NCBI RefSeq assembly: GCF_000769405.2
Contig: NZ_CP053439.1
Location: 372,001 to 436,000 of the forward strand
DNA: 64,000 nt
Reading direction: 5' to 3'
From: Rhizobium brockwellii
Lineage (GTDB): Bacteria > Pseudomonadota > Alphaproteobacteria > Rhizobiales > Rhizobiaceae
Shown: one piece after another, positions 54,802 to 63,327 of the stretch
Numbering within the stretch: the stretch's first letter is position 1
Layout of the letters: the number at the start of each line of letters is the position of its first letter
Translations under genes and position numbers: made by a program
Notes under the pieces: model-generated
The model's input: the letters and a program-made list of their open reading frames with translations, nothing else
Databases searched by the model: none
Told to the model about the DNA's origin: nothing

Positions 54802-55664
54802 GGATGTAACCAAAGATCGAAATCGACGCGCTCGAATTCGTCCAACTCGCCCCCCGGCGTGGAGTTGACGATCCGAATGCCATTCGCTTGGGCTATCTGA
54901 GAAAGGAAACGGTATTGCCGCCAGAGCCGCGCGAGCGAGTGAAATTCGTCATATCGACTTATCTTTAGCGTGCCGTCCTTGTGAAGCGACGAATCCTTGC
55001 CCTTCTGCACCTTGAGTTCAAAAGCATAGTCATACCGCGCAGACCGAAAATGATCGTGGTCCACGCCAAGCAGGACGATTGTCTTGAACCCGAGGAACAT
55101 TGCGATCGTCAGGGCCATGACCGGCACGGATTCGACCCCTGGCGCAGGCTTTGAAATATCGACAATCTCCTTGTTCGTGTAATCCTCTACGCTGCCTGCA
55201 AAGTGCTGATAATGGACTTGGCGACCTGCAAAAAGCTTCCGCTGTTCGACCAGCGGCGCTTCAGTCGTGCTCAGAAATAATTCCGCTCCGCCGAGATGTG
55301 CATGCATCTCGTTGAACCATGTCACCACGTCTTCATCGGTCATCAGGCCATAGGTGATCTGCGGAACGCAGTGGTACTTCGGCATGAAATCCGCATAGTT
55401 GCTGTGCAGATATCCGTTCGAGACACTGATAACGGTTTCCCCTCGCAGCTTCGACAGATCGAGCGCTTTCGCGCTTGGTCCGTTGCCGAGAATAAAGCAC
55501 CGTTCGCCGGCGTGCCGTCCGGCCAATTCCCGGTTAACAGCCAACAGCGACGTGATATTGGAAGGTAAGATTATGCGGCTTTTCCGTTGGCGTTGCAGCT
55601 CATGATAGCCATAAGGCAATAACATGTATCCGAGAGTTTTTAGCTTTCTCAGGACTGAAGCCAC
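54798..55664 (-). CDS. DUF115/MptE-like protein with a sialyltransferase-like GNGPS motif
   Basis: The 288-residue product has CFILGNGPSAKALDLSKLRGETVISVSNGYL, a motif shared by the DUF115/MptE-like group and by the Campylobacter Cst sialyltransferases (GT42). A later VPVMALTIAMFLGFKTIVLLGVDHDHF matches the second conserved part of both groups. In a cluster with NeuB and a cytidylyltransferase, transfer of an activated nonulosonate is an attractive role. This is inference from weak similarity. The start is GTG 55664 with GAGGTGG just upstream; ATG 55625 is a fallback. It overlaps the deacetylase gene by 16 bases. Confidence 0.75.
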   Translation of the reverse strand: MASVLRKLKTLGYMLLPYGYHELQRQRKSRIILPSNITSLLAVNRELAGRHAGERCFILGNGPSAKALDLSKLRGETVISVSNGYLHSNYADFMPKYHCVPQITYGLMTDEDVVTWFNEMHAHLGGAELFLSTTEAPLVEQRKLFAGRQVHYQHFAGSVEDYTNKEIVDISKPAPGVESVPVMALTIAMFLGFKTIVLLGVDHDHFRSARYDYAFELKVQKGKDSSLHKDGTLKISRYDEFHSLARLWRQYRFLSQIAQANGIRIVNSTPGGELDEFERVDFDLWLHP

Positions 55665-56281
55665 TTCACCACCTCGAACACTTCGGCATATTTTACGCCG
55701 ATACGCTGTCCGGCATTCTCGGCCTCATTGCGGAAAAAGCTGACCCATTTGCGGCCGGTTCTTTCCATTTCGGATTCATGTGCGAGGATCGCACGCTCCT
55801 TCTGATCCCAATAGGACGTAATGTCGACGTAGAAATTCCCCCTGAAATCGACTGTCGAATGATACCAGTTGCTGCGATACATCAGGAGGCGGGGCACGTG
55901 GCGGCAGCTATGCAGGGATGCGCGCGACAATGCCAGATGGTCATGGTGAATGTCCCCGACCCAATGTGTATAGACCATGTCGATCTTCAAATCCTGCACG
56001 AGCTTGAGGATCTCGATATTCAGCGGATCGACGAATTCGATCTGAAGCGTCTTGAAGTCGCCGCAAACCATCTTATGGACGCCGAGGATTTCCATCGCAG
56101 CATCCGCTTCAGCCCTGGCGACCTCGCTGCTGCGCACGGACTGATCATATTGGTTGGAAAAGCCGGATACGGTCGCAACATAGACGTAAACCGTGTCGCC
56201 GTTTGCCGCATGGCGTGCCAATGCACCGCCACAGCCCAGTTCCACATCGTCAAAATGGGCACCGATCGCGAGAATATTCAT
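55649..56281 (-). CDS. PIG-L/LmbE family deacetylase
   Basis: The 210-residue product has the zinc site AIGAHFDDVELGCGG, where the usual AHPDD has phenylalanine for proline, and the later HHDHLALSR histidines. PIG-L enzymes remove acetyl groups from N-acetyl-amino sugars. In this cluster it may expose an amine on a sugar precursor or glycan for further change. Its start overlaps the WbqC gene stop by 4 bases. Confidence 0.88.
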   Translation of the reverse strand: MNILAIGAHFDDVELGCGGALARHAANGDTVYVYVATVSGFSNQYDQSVRSSEVARAEADAAMEILGVHKMVCGDFKTLQIEFVDPLNIEILKLVQDLKIDMVYTHWVGDIHHDHLALSRASLHSCRHVPRLLMYRSNWYHSTVDFRGNFYVDITSYWDQKERAILAHESEMERTGRKWVSFFRNEAENAGQRIGVKYAEVFEVVKWLQS

Positions 56282-56979
56282 TTACAACTCCAGAGCAGCT
56301 CTTGGGTGCCTGCAATACCACAATTCAGCAGTGTGTCGAGGATGCTGAGATAGGGAATGAACTCGCCGAATGGCTGTGGATAAATCGGATGAACGAAATG
56401 CTGCCATTCGATTTCGATTCCGGCTGCCTCGAATACTTCAGGCCGCATGTAGTCGCGCGCGCCCAGACCTGAGAGATAACGTGTCGCTCCCACTTTGCGC
56501 AGCAGTTCGACAAGCAATTCGTTCCTATGCCCTTCCGGACTTAAGGTACTCGATCGCACCGTCGGCATCGTGATTTCAAGCATATCCAGAATGCCGTCCA
56601 GGAAATGCATATTGAAATCGGCTAAGAGGTCGAATCGCTTGCTGTAGAGGGCTTCGATGCGGGGAAAGACTTCGCTCCAGCCGGCGGACTTGCGATAGTT
56701 TTCGCGAAGCAGCGAAAGGTTCTGATCTATCCATCCGGTGCCGGGCGCCAGTTCCACCGCATTGATTGCAGTGCCCAAACTCGGCTTTCGGATTCCGACG
56801 GTGAGCCAGCGGTCGCCTTGCGCCGTCTTTATCTTGTCACGATGCGTCCAGCTTTTGCTCGTACCATGGACGAACTGCACGTGATCCAGAACGATATAGA
56901 GGTTGGCGTTCAGGAAACGTTGAAAAAAGCCGAGATATGAAGCGAAATCCGGCTGGTGAATAACCGCTGTGATAGTCAT
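56278..56979 (-). CDS. WbqC family protein
   Basis: The 233-residue product has the WbqC pattern: AVIHQPDFASYLGFFQRFLNANLYIVLDHVQFVHG, SWTHRDKIKTAQGDRWLTVGI, RYLSGLGARDYM and WQHFVHPIYPQPFGEFIPYLSILD. WbqC proteins are common in O-antigen clusters with amino-modified sugars; their reaction is not settled. It overlaps the PseG-like gene by 4 bases, so it is part of the same coupled run. Confidence 0.88.
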   Translation of the reverse strand: MTITAVIHQPDFASYLGFFQRFLNANLYIVLDHVQFVHGTSKSWTHRDKIKTAQGDRWLTVGIRKPSLGTAINAVELAPGTGWIDQNLSLLRENYRKSAGWSEVFPRIEALYSKRFDLLADFNMHFLDGILDMLEITMPTVRSSTLSPEGHRNELLVELLRKVGATRYLSGLGARDYMRPEVFEAAGIEIEWQHFVHPIYPQPFGEFIPYLSILDTLLNCGIAGTQELLWSCK

Positions 56980-57941
56980 GCAGCCAGTCTTTCCAGCAAA
57001 TCGGCAACGCGGCCGACTCCGCCAAGGTCCACCTTGGTCATGGCAGTCTCGCTCATGGTCCTGATGGGGATCTGCTTTTCCAGGATGCCGAGATCGAACG
57101 CCGAGTGATGGCCGGCAAAAAACGCCGCTCCCAGCTCTTCGAGCGCACGCCCGACCGGGATTTCAAAAGGTTCGTTGGCGATCACCACACAGGGCAAGCC
57201 AGCCGCACAGGCTTCGAATGGGGTAACACCGCCGCCGGTAATCGCCAGATCATGCCCATGCATCTCTACCGCAAGCGACGGCACCTGGTTGAGCAGTTTG
57301 AACCGATCGGGTGCCGCGGTCGCGACGACCTCTTCGAGCTCCGCCATGTGTTGGAAGCTCGGGCCGGTGACGATGGTGACAGGAAAAGGCTTGCTGCTCA
57401 GCCATTTGGCAACGCGGACGGTCACTCCGTAAGTATCGGCGCCGCCGAGCGTGACAAGGATCGATGCAAGGCTTTGTCGAACCCTACGATACGCTGCGAT
57501 TTCAGGATTGAGTATCATATACTCCACCCCCAGCCGAACATCCTTGCCCTTGAGACCCTCAGTCTTTTCGAACAGGAGAGCGCAGACATTGATGTCGGCA
57601 AGTTCCGCGCCATCACCACGATCATCAAAGGTAACAAGCTTGGCGCCCAATCGCGTGATCGTCTCGCTGTGGGACAGCTGCGTATTGAGGCGGTCGTTAA
57701 TCCAGATCGAGGACGGAGCGGCGGCTTCGAGGAAATCCTTCTCCCATCCCGTCACAGCGGCGAGCTCATAAAGCGCCACGTCAAAGCCGCGCTCCCGGAT
57801 GATCTTCAACGAATTCGGATGATCGTTCGCTAGAAATAGCACCGACTGACCGCGTGAACGCAGTTCGGTGGCGAGCGTCAACGACCGAAACAGATGCCCC
57901 ATGCCGCGTGCATGCGAACTTTCTATGCAGAAGACGAACAT
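56976..57941 (-). CDS. PseG-like UDP-sugar hydrolase (nonulosonate pathway)
   Basis: The 321-residue GT-B-fold product has FCIESSHARGMGHLFRSLTLA with the family G-x-G-H histidine (residue 16), AKLVTFDDRG, and the nucleotide-binding GHDLAITGGGVTPFEACAAGLPCVVI. PseG releases the sugar from UDP in pseudaminic acid synthesis, just before condensation by PseI/NeuB. ATG 57941 lies 19 bases inside the cytidylyltransferase gene. A legionaminic pathway would instead use a NeuC-like LegG, which is not seen here. Confidence 0.82.
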   Translation of the reverse strand: MFVFCIESSHARGMGHLFRSLTLATELRSRGQSVLFLANDHPNSLKIIRERGFDVALYELAAVTGWEKDFLEAAAPSSIWINDRLNTQLSHSETITRLGAKLVTFDDRGDGAELADINVCALLFEKTEGLKGKDVRLGVEYMILNPEIAAYRRVRQSLASILVTLGGADTYGVTVRVAKWLSSKPFPVTIVTGPSFQHMAELEEVVATAAPDRFKLLNQVPSLAVEMHGHDLAITGGGVTPFEACAAGLPCVVIANEPFEIPVGRALEELGAAFFAGHHSAFDLGILEKQIPIRTMSETAMTKVDLGGVGRVADLLERLAA

Positions 57942-58600
57942 AGTCTGATCGCTTCTTCTGTCCCGAGCCAGCTCCCACCCCCGCGCGTTGCCAGAGCACA
58001 AGCACGTCTCCAGTCTTCTTCAGTATCGACCGTCAGGCGCAGTTCGGGGGATATTTTACCCGGCGGCACGTCGAGCTGGCCGATCTTGAACAGTTCCGGC
58101 CGATCGGTGAAGTATTCATTCACGTGCTCGCGATGGTGCGGCAGCTTTCCGTCGCGATGACTGCGCGCCAAAGCTTCGAACGTAAATATCTCGGCACCAA
58201 CGCCGATCGGCAACTGGCCGAACGCATGCGTGTAGTCGAATCCCTGCTTTTGGTGCAGATCGATCAGCCTCTCGAGTTCCTCGATGTCAGTGAAAGGATT
58301 ATCTGCGGTCAATCGAACAATGTCGGACATTCCGAGCGATTCTGCGCATTGAAAATAACGATCGAGAACATCGACTTCGTCGCCACGAAAGCAGCTTACG
58401 CCATGCTCAAGGCACCAGGCTTCGATCATATCGTTCTCGCCGGCCGATGAGGTCGCAACGACAACCTTGGCAGGCTGCTTCAACATCTGAAGCCGACCCA
58501 GGACATGTCCGAGAAGCGGCTTGCCGGAAATGTCGCGAAGCACTTTTCCCGGCAATCGGGTCGATCCCATCCGCGCCTGGATAATGATGCCAAGCGTCAC
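57923..58600 (-). CDS. SpsF/PseF-like cytidylyltransferase family protein
   Basis: The 225-residue GT-A protein has GIIIQARMGSTRLPGKVLRDISGKPLLGHVL, VVVATSSAGENDMIEAWC, DEVDVLDRYFQCAE and VRLTADNPFTDIEELERLI. This is the CTP_transf_3 family, which includes PseF and SpsF and would charge the nonulosonate with CMP. GTG 58600 overlaps the NeuB stop as GTGA, matching the pattern along the cluster; GTG 58615 is less likely. Confidence 0.85.
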   Translation of the reverse strand: MTLGIIIQARMGSTRLPGKVLRDISGKPLLGHVLGRLQMLKQPAKVVVATSSAGENDMIEAWCLEHGVSCFRGDEVDVLDRYFQCAESLGMSDIVRLTADNPFTDIEELERLIDLHQKQGFDYTHAFGQLPIGVGAEIFTFEALARSHRDGKLPHHREHVNEYFTDRPELFKIGQLDVPPGKISPELRLTVDTEEDWRRACALATRGGGSWLGTEEAIRLCSSSA

Positions 58601-59613
58601 GCCAGATCGCTCCACTGGAGAACGGCGTCCGCATCAAGATCCTTTACGAGCCGTCGCCCCGCAAGAGTTTCGAGATGCTTAGGTTCAATCCCTGTCCCAG
58701 GTCGTTTGACCGAGATATCGCCAGCAGAGATGACATGGCCGGCTTTGAGCGGTCGATTGACGACAATGCTCTTGCGGTTGTTCAATCTTGTCGTCGCTTC
58801 ACTGGCGGCCGGTTCCTTGCGACCACTGCCTTTCATGACCTCGAACGCCCGTATCGCATCGACAAGCCATTTCATTTCTGCTGGATCGGCCGAGAGCATG
58901 TGGTCGGGACCGTCGGCGGCTTTATCATAGGTGAAATGCCGCTCTATAACCCGTGCGCCCATCGCGGCCGCACAAAGGCTTGCGACCGGGGTCAACGTAT
59001 GGTCGGAATAGCCAACGTCGAGATCCGGAAACGCTTCCATCATCGTTTGCATGGCGCGCAGGTTCACATTTTCCGGATGCGTCGGGTAGCTTGTGATGGC
59101 GTGCAGCAGAATGAGCTTCTGATTGCCTGCCTCCTTGATTGCGGCAACGGATTCCCGAACTTCATCGAGCGTCGACATTCCGGTCGACAGGATTATCGGC
59201 TTGCCCGTTTTTGCCAGGTAGCGGAGGAAGGGAATGTTGACCGCATCGTCCGAGCCCACCTTGTGGGCACCAACCCCGCACTTCTCCAGCAGGTCGACAT
59301 CCGTTTCGTGTGAGGGTGATGAAAACCAGTCCAGCCCATGCTCCTCAGCATAGCGGAAAACCGCTTCGTGAAGCTCGTGGCCGATTTCATATTTACGGAA
59401 AAGCTCAAATTGCGAGGTAACGCCGGTGTTTTCCATATCGAACATGGCATTGCGGCTCGACAGGGTCTCTGCCCGATAAGTCTGGAGCTTGACAGCGTCT
59501 ACGCCGGACGACTTTGCCTCGTCGATCAACCGTCTTGCCTGATCAAAAGTCGTAAAATTCCCGCCGATTTCGGCGATAATATAACACCGGTCGGGTCGGT
59601 AGTTCCGGAACAT
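58597..59613 (-). CDS. neuB: N-acetylneuraminate/nonulosonate synthase (NeuB family)
   Basis: The 338-residue product has a TIM barrel (CYIIAEIGGNFTTFDQARRLIDEAK, DAVKLQTYRAETL, WFSSPSHETDVDLLEKCGVGAHKVGS, PIILSTGMSTLDEV, DVGYSDHTL) and a C-terminal SAF domain (LKAGHVISAGDISVKRPGTGI). It condenses phosphoenolpyruvate with a six-carbon amino sugar to a nine-carbon acid (sialic, legionaminic or pseudaminic). AGGAG 6 bases before ATG 59613 gives the start. It lies 117 bases after the radical SAM gene. Which sugar it uses cannot be told from sequence. Confidence 0.92.
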   Translation of the reverse strand: MFRNYRPDRCYIIAEIGGNFTTFDQARRLIDEAKSSGVDAVKLQTYRAETLSSRNAMFDMENTGVTSQFELFRKYEIGHELHEAVFRYAEEHGLDWFSSPSHETDVDLLEKCGVGAHKVGSDDAVNIPFLRYLAKTGKPIILSTGMSTLDEVRESVAAIKEAGNQKLILLHAITSYPTHPENVNLRAMQTMMEAFPDLDVGYSDHTLTPVASLCAAAMGARVIERHFTYDKAADGPDHMLSADPAEMKWLVDAIRAFEVMKGSGRKEPAASEATTRLNNRKSIVVNRPLKAGHVISAGDISVKRPGTGIEPKHLETLAGRRLVKDLDADAVLQWSDLA

Positions 59614-59730
59614 CTGCTACTCCTGCAATTCACCCATACAGCCGGCGTTCCAATAGCGGTAACACAGCTCAGTCCAGCTCTGTGCGATGACATCCCGCAC
59701 ACGCCCGGTATACCACTCCCGGCTGCTTCT

Positions 59731-60801
59731 CTATTTTCCGATTTCCTGGGCCCGATCCACGTAATTTCGGACGATCACTTTCCGGCCGCAGATTTCGGTC
59801 GGCTCGTCATCCGTCAGGCGAGGCAGGTAGCATCGGCGGCATACTTCGCTTTTCAAGAAGCCCTGCGGTTCTTTGTGCAAAGCACGCACTGCATTCATTT
59901 TTTCGCCGTGCCAAATCTGGTGTACCGTCTCCGTCGTCGCGTTACCAATGACTTCGCGATTTTCCTCGTCGTTCGAGCACTTCATCACAAGCCCGTCGGC
60001 GCCGATAACCAGGCGTTGGTATTGCTGTGGGCAGGTGAAGTTATCCAGATATTGAACGTCGGAATCGTTGCCGAGATAATCGATCAGCGGATTGAAGGCG
60101 ACAAGATCCACGTGAGGCGCAAAGGTTTCATAGTAGAGATCCGGATTTTCCCTGATCGCCGGCCAGATGCCCTGCACCTTGATAACAGGACGGTGGAGCC
60201 CGCGCTCGTCTTTGTACTTCTTGATGTCCTTGATCTTGTCGAGCAGGGCCTCGAACTTGATCGGCTTGCGGATTTTCTCGTAGGTCTCACCGGTGCCGTC
60301 GATGGAAACGGTGATCCAGTCGATCCCAGCGTCGACAAGCTGAGCGAAATAGTCTCTGTTGAGCTTGAAGCCGTGGGTGAGGGTCGAGACTTCCTTGATC
60401 CCATGGTCCTTGGCATAACGCACACAGTCGGCGAAGCGCTTGTGCAGTGTGGCCTCGCCACGCAACGACAGACGGATCGCAGGAACCTTGCCGCCGATCT
60501 CATCGATGATGCGGCAGTAGAGATCCCAGTCCATCCGCGTCGTGTTCACGCTTTTCTTGAACTCGTCGCTGATCGTATAGCACATCGGGCAGCGCAGATT
60601 GCAGATCGATGCCAGCTCGAGATCGACCAGCAGCGGATAATCCGAAACCTGCTGGTTCAGGGCATATTCTGACCATTTGCGACGGTAGTCCGCGTATTCG
60701 GCTTCCCACCCTTCGCCCCGGAATTTGTCGAACGCGGCTTCGCGCTCGACCGTGTCCATCGAGTAGTTGCCCTTGTTGATCGGAACGTAACGTTCGTTCA
60801 A
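59731..60801 (-). CDS. Radical SAM/SPASM domain protein
   Basis: The 356-residue product has the radical SAM cluster site C67-X3-C71-X2-C74 in ICNLRCPMCYT. The barrel parts LSLRGEATLHKRFADC, STLTHGFKLNRDYF and WITVSIDGTGETYEKI follow, then a C-terminal SPASM region with auxiliary-cluster cysteines (FTCPQQYQR, VMKCSNDEE, EVCRRCYLP). It must do an unusual radical chemistry step, perhaps on a sugar nucleotide or lipid-linked glycan. The start is TTG 60801, with AGGAG 7 bases before it, just after the epimerase stop; ATG 60759 is weaker. It is the odd member of the cluster. Confidence 0.88.
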   Translation of the reverse strand: MNERYVPINKGNYSMDTVEREAAFDKFRGEGWEAEYADYRRKWSEYALNQQVSDYPLLVDLELASICNLRCPMCYTISDEFKKSVNTTRMDWDLYCRIIDEIGGKVPAIRLSLRGEATLHKRFADCVRYAKDHGIKEVSTLTHGFKLNRDYFAQLVDAGIDWITVSIDGTGETYEKIRKPIKFEALLDKIKDIKKYKDERGLHRPVIKVQGIWPAIRENPDLYYETFAPHVDLVAFNPLIDYLGNDSDVQYLDNFTCPQQYQRLVIGADGLVMKCSNDEENREVIGNATTETVHQIWHGEKMNAVRALHKEPQGFLKSEVCRRCYLPRLTDDEPTEICGRKVIVRNYVDRAQEIGK

Positions 60802-60802
60802 T

Positions 60803-61648
60803 TTACGACTCCTTTATCATCGCGCGCATCCCGGCCGGCAGATCCCATTCCGGCCGCCATCCGAGAACGGTGCGAGCCCGCGTGATATCGGCCCGCACGT
60901 CAGGTATTTCATTCCGCCGAACTGTGCAAGATGACGCTACAGGTAGATCGGTGCCGGCAGCTTCTTGCAAGATGTCGATTATTTCCTGCACCGAATACGA
61001 CATTCCGGAGCCGATATTGATGCAATGATAGCCTTCCACGACGTCCATGGCCTTGGCAAAGGCGCTCAGGACATCTTCAACGAAGATATAGTCACGCCGG
61101 GGACTGAGATCCAGAACCTGTATTTCCTGCTTCGTCCGTATCCGGTTCAGAAGCGTCGGTATCAGGAATTCGGGGCGCTGCCCTGCGCCGTATATATTGA
61201 AAAGACGCAATACCACCACCGGTATCTGCTCGTGCGTGGCGGCGAACTCACAAAGCTGTTCGGCAAGATGTTTCGAAAGAGCGTAAGGATTGTTCGGCCT
61301 GACCGGATCGCTTTCACGGATCGGCAGCCGCTGGGGCACCCCATAAACATAGGCGCTTGCGAATATGAGCTTGGCCTTGTGTCGCTTGCACCAGTTCAAA
61401 GCGTGCTGCGTTCCGAGGACGTTGGCGGCCATGAAACTCGGTCCTTGGCTCCAGCTATCCGGAACGAATGTCTTGCCGGCAAGGTGAAACAGCGTGCGCG
61501 CCGCGGGAAGCTCCTGCCAAAGCTGCTCTTCGCTTATATCTCCGTGTGTTCGGTCAAACGCAAGCACGTCAAAACCAGTCTCCTCGAGCCGTCTGACCAG
61601 ACGCCTCCCGAGAAAACCGCCAGCACCGGTGACGATGGCATCAACCAT
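60803..61648 (-). CDS. NAD-dependent epimerase/dehydratase (extended SDR)
   Basis: The 281-residue product has the Rossmann motif VTGAGGFLGRRLVRRL, the catalytic YxxxK in NPYALSKHLAEQL, and RLFNIYGAGQRPEF and RDYIFVEDVL. It acts on a nucleotide sugar as an epimerase, dehydratase or reductase. Which one is not clear. It overlaps the nucleotidyltransferase gene by 8 bases. Confidence 0.88.
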   Translation of the reverse strand: MVDAIVTGAGGFLGRRLVRRLEETGFDVLAFDRTHGDISEEQLWQELPAARTLFHLAGKTFVPDSWSQGPSFMAANVLGTQHALNWCKRHKAKLIFASAYVYGVPQRLPIRESDPVRPNNPYALSKHLAEQLCEFAATHEQIPVVVLRLFNIYGAGQRPEFLIPTLLNRIRTKQEIQVLDLSPRRDYIFVEDVLSAFAKAMDVVEGYHCINIGSGMSYSVQEIIDILQEAAGTDLPVASSCTVRRNEIPDVRADITRARTVLGWRPEWDLPAGMRAMIKES

Positions 61649-62354
61649 TCAAGAACCTGGACTGCATGGATTCAAACTGCTCGATCGCCAAGGCATAATC
61701 GTCAGGCCGCCCGATATCGAGCCAATAGCCCGCAAAATCTCGAACCGTGGCCGGTTTGCCAGCCGCAAGAAGATCAAGCATCAACTGATCAAAGCCGAAG
61801 GCGCCACCTTGTGGTATGTGCTCGACGGCTCTCGAAGACACCATGTAGACGCCCATGCTGACTTTGTATTCGGCCGTCGGTTTCTCTCGAAAACCGGTCA
61901 GCAGCCCGGCCTCGCCGGTGTCAAGAACGCCATAGTCTATGCGATGCTGACGCGTCTTGGACGAGATCGTGAATATATTCCCGTCGCGGACGTGAGCATC
62001 ATGAAAATCGGCATAGTTGAGATCCGTCAGAATGTCGCCGTTCATCACCAGAAAATTCTCCGGCAGATCCTTTATCAGCCGCAGCGGCCCCATGGTGCCA
62101 AGAGGCTCGTCCTCGAGCGAATAGTCGATGCGTACGCCCCACTTGTCGCCATCCTGGAAAAAAGCCTTGATCAGTTCGGCCTGATGGTTGACGGCAAGCG
62201 TTATATGCTGAAATCCGCCTGATATCAGCTGACGAATGATCACCTCAAGAATAGGATAATCGCCGATCGGCATCAGAGGCTTTGGAAGCACGACAGTATA
62301 GGGCCGCAACCGCGTTCCCATTCCGCCCGCCAGAATGACTGCGCGCCTAGACAT
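61641..62354 (-). CDS. Sugar-phosphate nucleotidyltransferase
   Basis: The 237-residue product has the nucleotide-binding AVILAGGMGTRLRPYTVVLPKPLMPIG, and FLVMNGDILTDLNY and YWLDIGRPDDYALAIEQ. It charges a sugar-1-phosphate with a nucleotide. Its position right after the LegB gene (8-base overlap) suggests it supplies the GDP-sugar that LegB uses, as PtmE does in Campylobacter, though it has no CBS domains. A mannose- or heptose-phosphate substrate is also possible. Confidence 0.88.
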   Translation of the reverse strand: MSRRAVILAGGMGTRLRPYTVVLPKPLMPIGDYPILEVIIRQLISGGFQHITLAVNHQAELIKAFFQDGDKWGVRIDYSLEDEPLGTMGPLRLIKDLPENFLVMNGDILTDLNYADFHDAHVRDGNIFTISSKTRQHRIDYGVLDTGEAGLLTGFREKPTAEYKVSMGVYMVSSRAVEHIPQGGAFGFDQLMLDLLAAGKPATVRDFAGYWLDIGRPDDYALAIEQFESMQSRFLNG

Positions 62355-63327
62355 TGAAGATATCCGCCTTGTATCTCGCCAGATTCTGCGGTTGACGCAG
62401 CCAGTCGATCGTCGCTTTCAGACCATCTTCCAAGCTGTAACGCGGCGAAAATCCTGTCAGAGACTTGATCAGGCTGTTGTCGCAGCACAAACGTTCCACT
62501 TCGCTGTTTGCCGGACGCAAACGCTGTTCATCGCATTCGATCTCCACGCTGACGCCGATGATGTCGGCGATCAGCCGAACGGTATCGCCGATCGATATCT
62601 CGCTGCCGGAGCCGATATTGACCGTCTGGCCGATGGCTTCGTCGCAGGCTGCGAGCGCCAGAAAGCCGTCGCATGTATCCTGCACGAAATTGAAATCCCG
62701 GGTGGGCGAGAGCGTACCAAGCTTCAGCGTCGTTCGTCCATTCAGAAGCTGCGAAATCACAGTCGGAATAACCGCCCTTGCAGATTGTCGCGGGCCGAAA
62801 GTGTTGAAAGGCCGTGCGATCGTCACCGGTAGATCAAAACTCGAATGATAACTATATGCCATCGCGTCAGCACCGATTTTTGACGCCGAATAGGGCGACT
62901 GTGCCTGCAGCGGATGACTTTCGCTGATTGGGACAACGCGAGCGGTGCCGTAGACTTCGCTGGTCGAGGTCTGGATGACACGGCCAACGCCGGCATCGAG
63001 AGCGCCCTGAAGCACATTCAATGTGCCATGCATATTGGTGTCAACGTAACTTGACGGCGCCTGGTAGGAGTAGGGGATGGCGATAAGCGCAGCCAGGTGA
63101 AATATCGTATCGACGCCTTTGGCAACGGTGCGCATTTGCGAGGGGTCGCGTACATCGCCCAAGACAGCTTCAAATCTGCCGCGGTATTCAGACTGATCCA
63201 GCCAGCCCCAACTGGAAAACGAATTATACTGGCAAAGGGCGCGGACTTCCACGCCTGCCTTGACCAAGGTTTCAACGAGGTGAGAGCCGATGAAGCCGTC
63301 CGCACCGGTCACGAGTACTTTCTTCAT
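62347..63327 (-). CDS. legB: NAD-dependent 4,6-dehydratase, LegB-like
   Basis: The 326-residue extended SDR has KKVLVTGADGFIGSHLVETL, the group-specific YNSFSSWGWLDQSEYRGRF, HLAALIAIPYSYQAPSSYVDTN, catalytic SPYSASKIGADAMAYS, and RPFNTFGPRQSARAVIPTVI. These blocks match LegB, which makes the 4-keto-6-deoxy sugar from GDP-GlcNAc in legionaminic acid synthesis. It overlaps the Wzt-like gene by 4 bases and the nucleotidyltransferase by 8. The C-terminus keeps the usual substrate-binding region. Confidence 0.88.
   Translation of the reverse strand: MKKVLVTGADGFIGSHLVETLVKAGVEVRALCQYNSFSSWGWLDQSEYRGRFEAVLGDVRDPSQMRTVAKGVDTIFHLAALIAIPYSYQAPSSYVDTNMHGTLNVLQGALDAGVGRVIQTSTSEVYGTARVVPISESHPLQAQSPYSASKIGADAMAYSYHSSFDLPVTIARPFNTFGPRQSARAVIPTVISQLLNGRTTLKLGTLSPTRDFNFVQDTCDGFLALAACDEAIGQTVNIGSGSEISIGDTVRLIADIIGVSVEIECDEQRLRPANSEVERLCCDNSLIKSLTGFSPRYSLEDGLKATIDWLRQPQNLARYKADIFNV

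Noticed and set aside
59614..59730. A possible small gene between the radical SAM and NeuB genes
   Set aside because: 117 bases with no start plus ribosome site; best read as a spacer, perhaps with an internal promoter.
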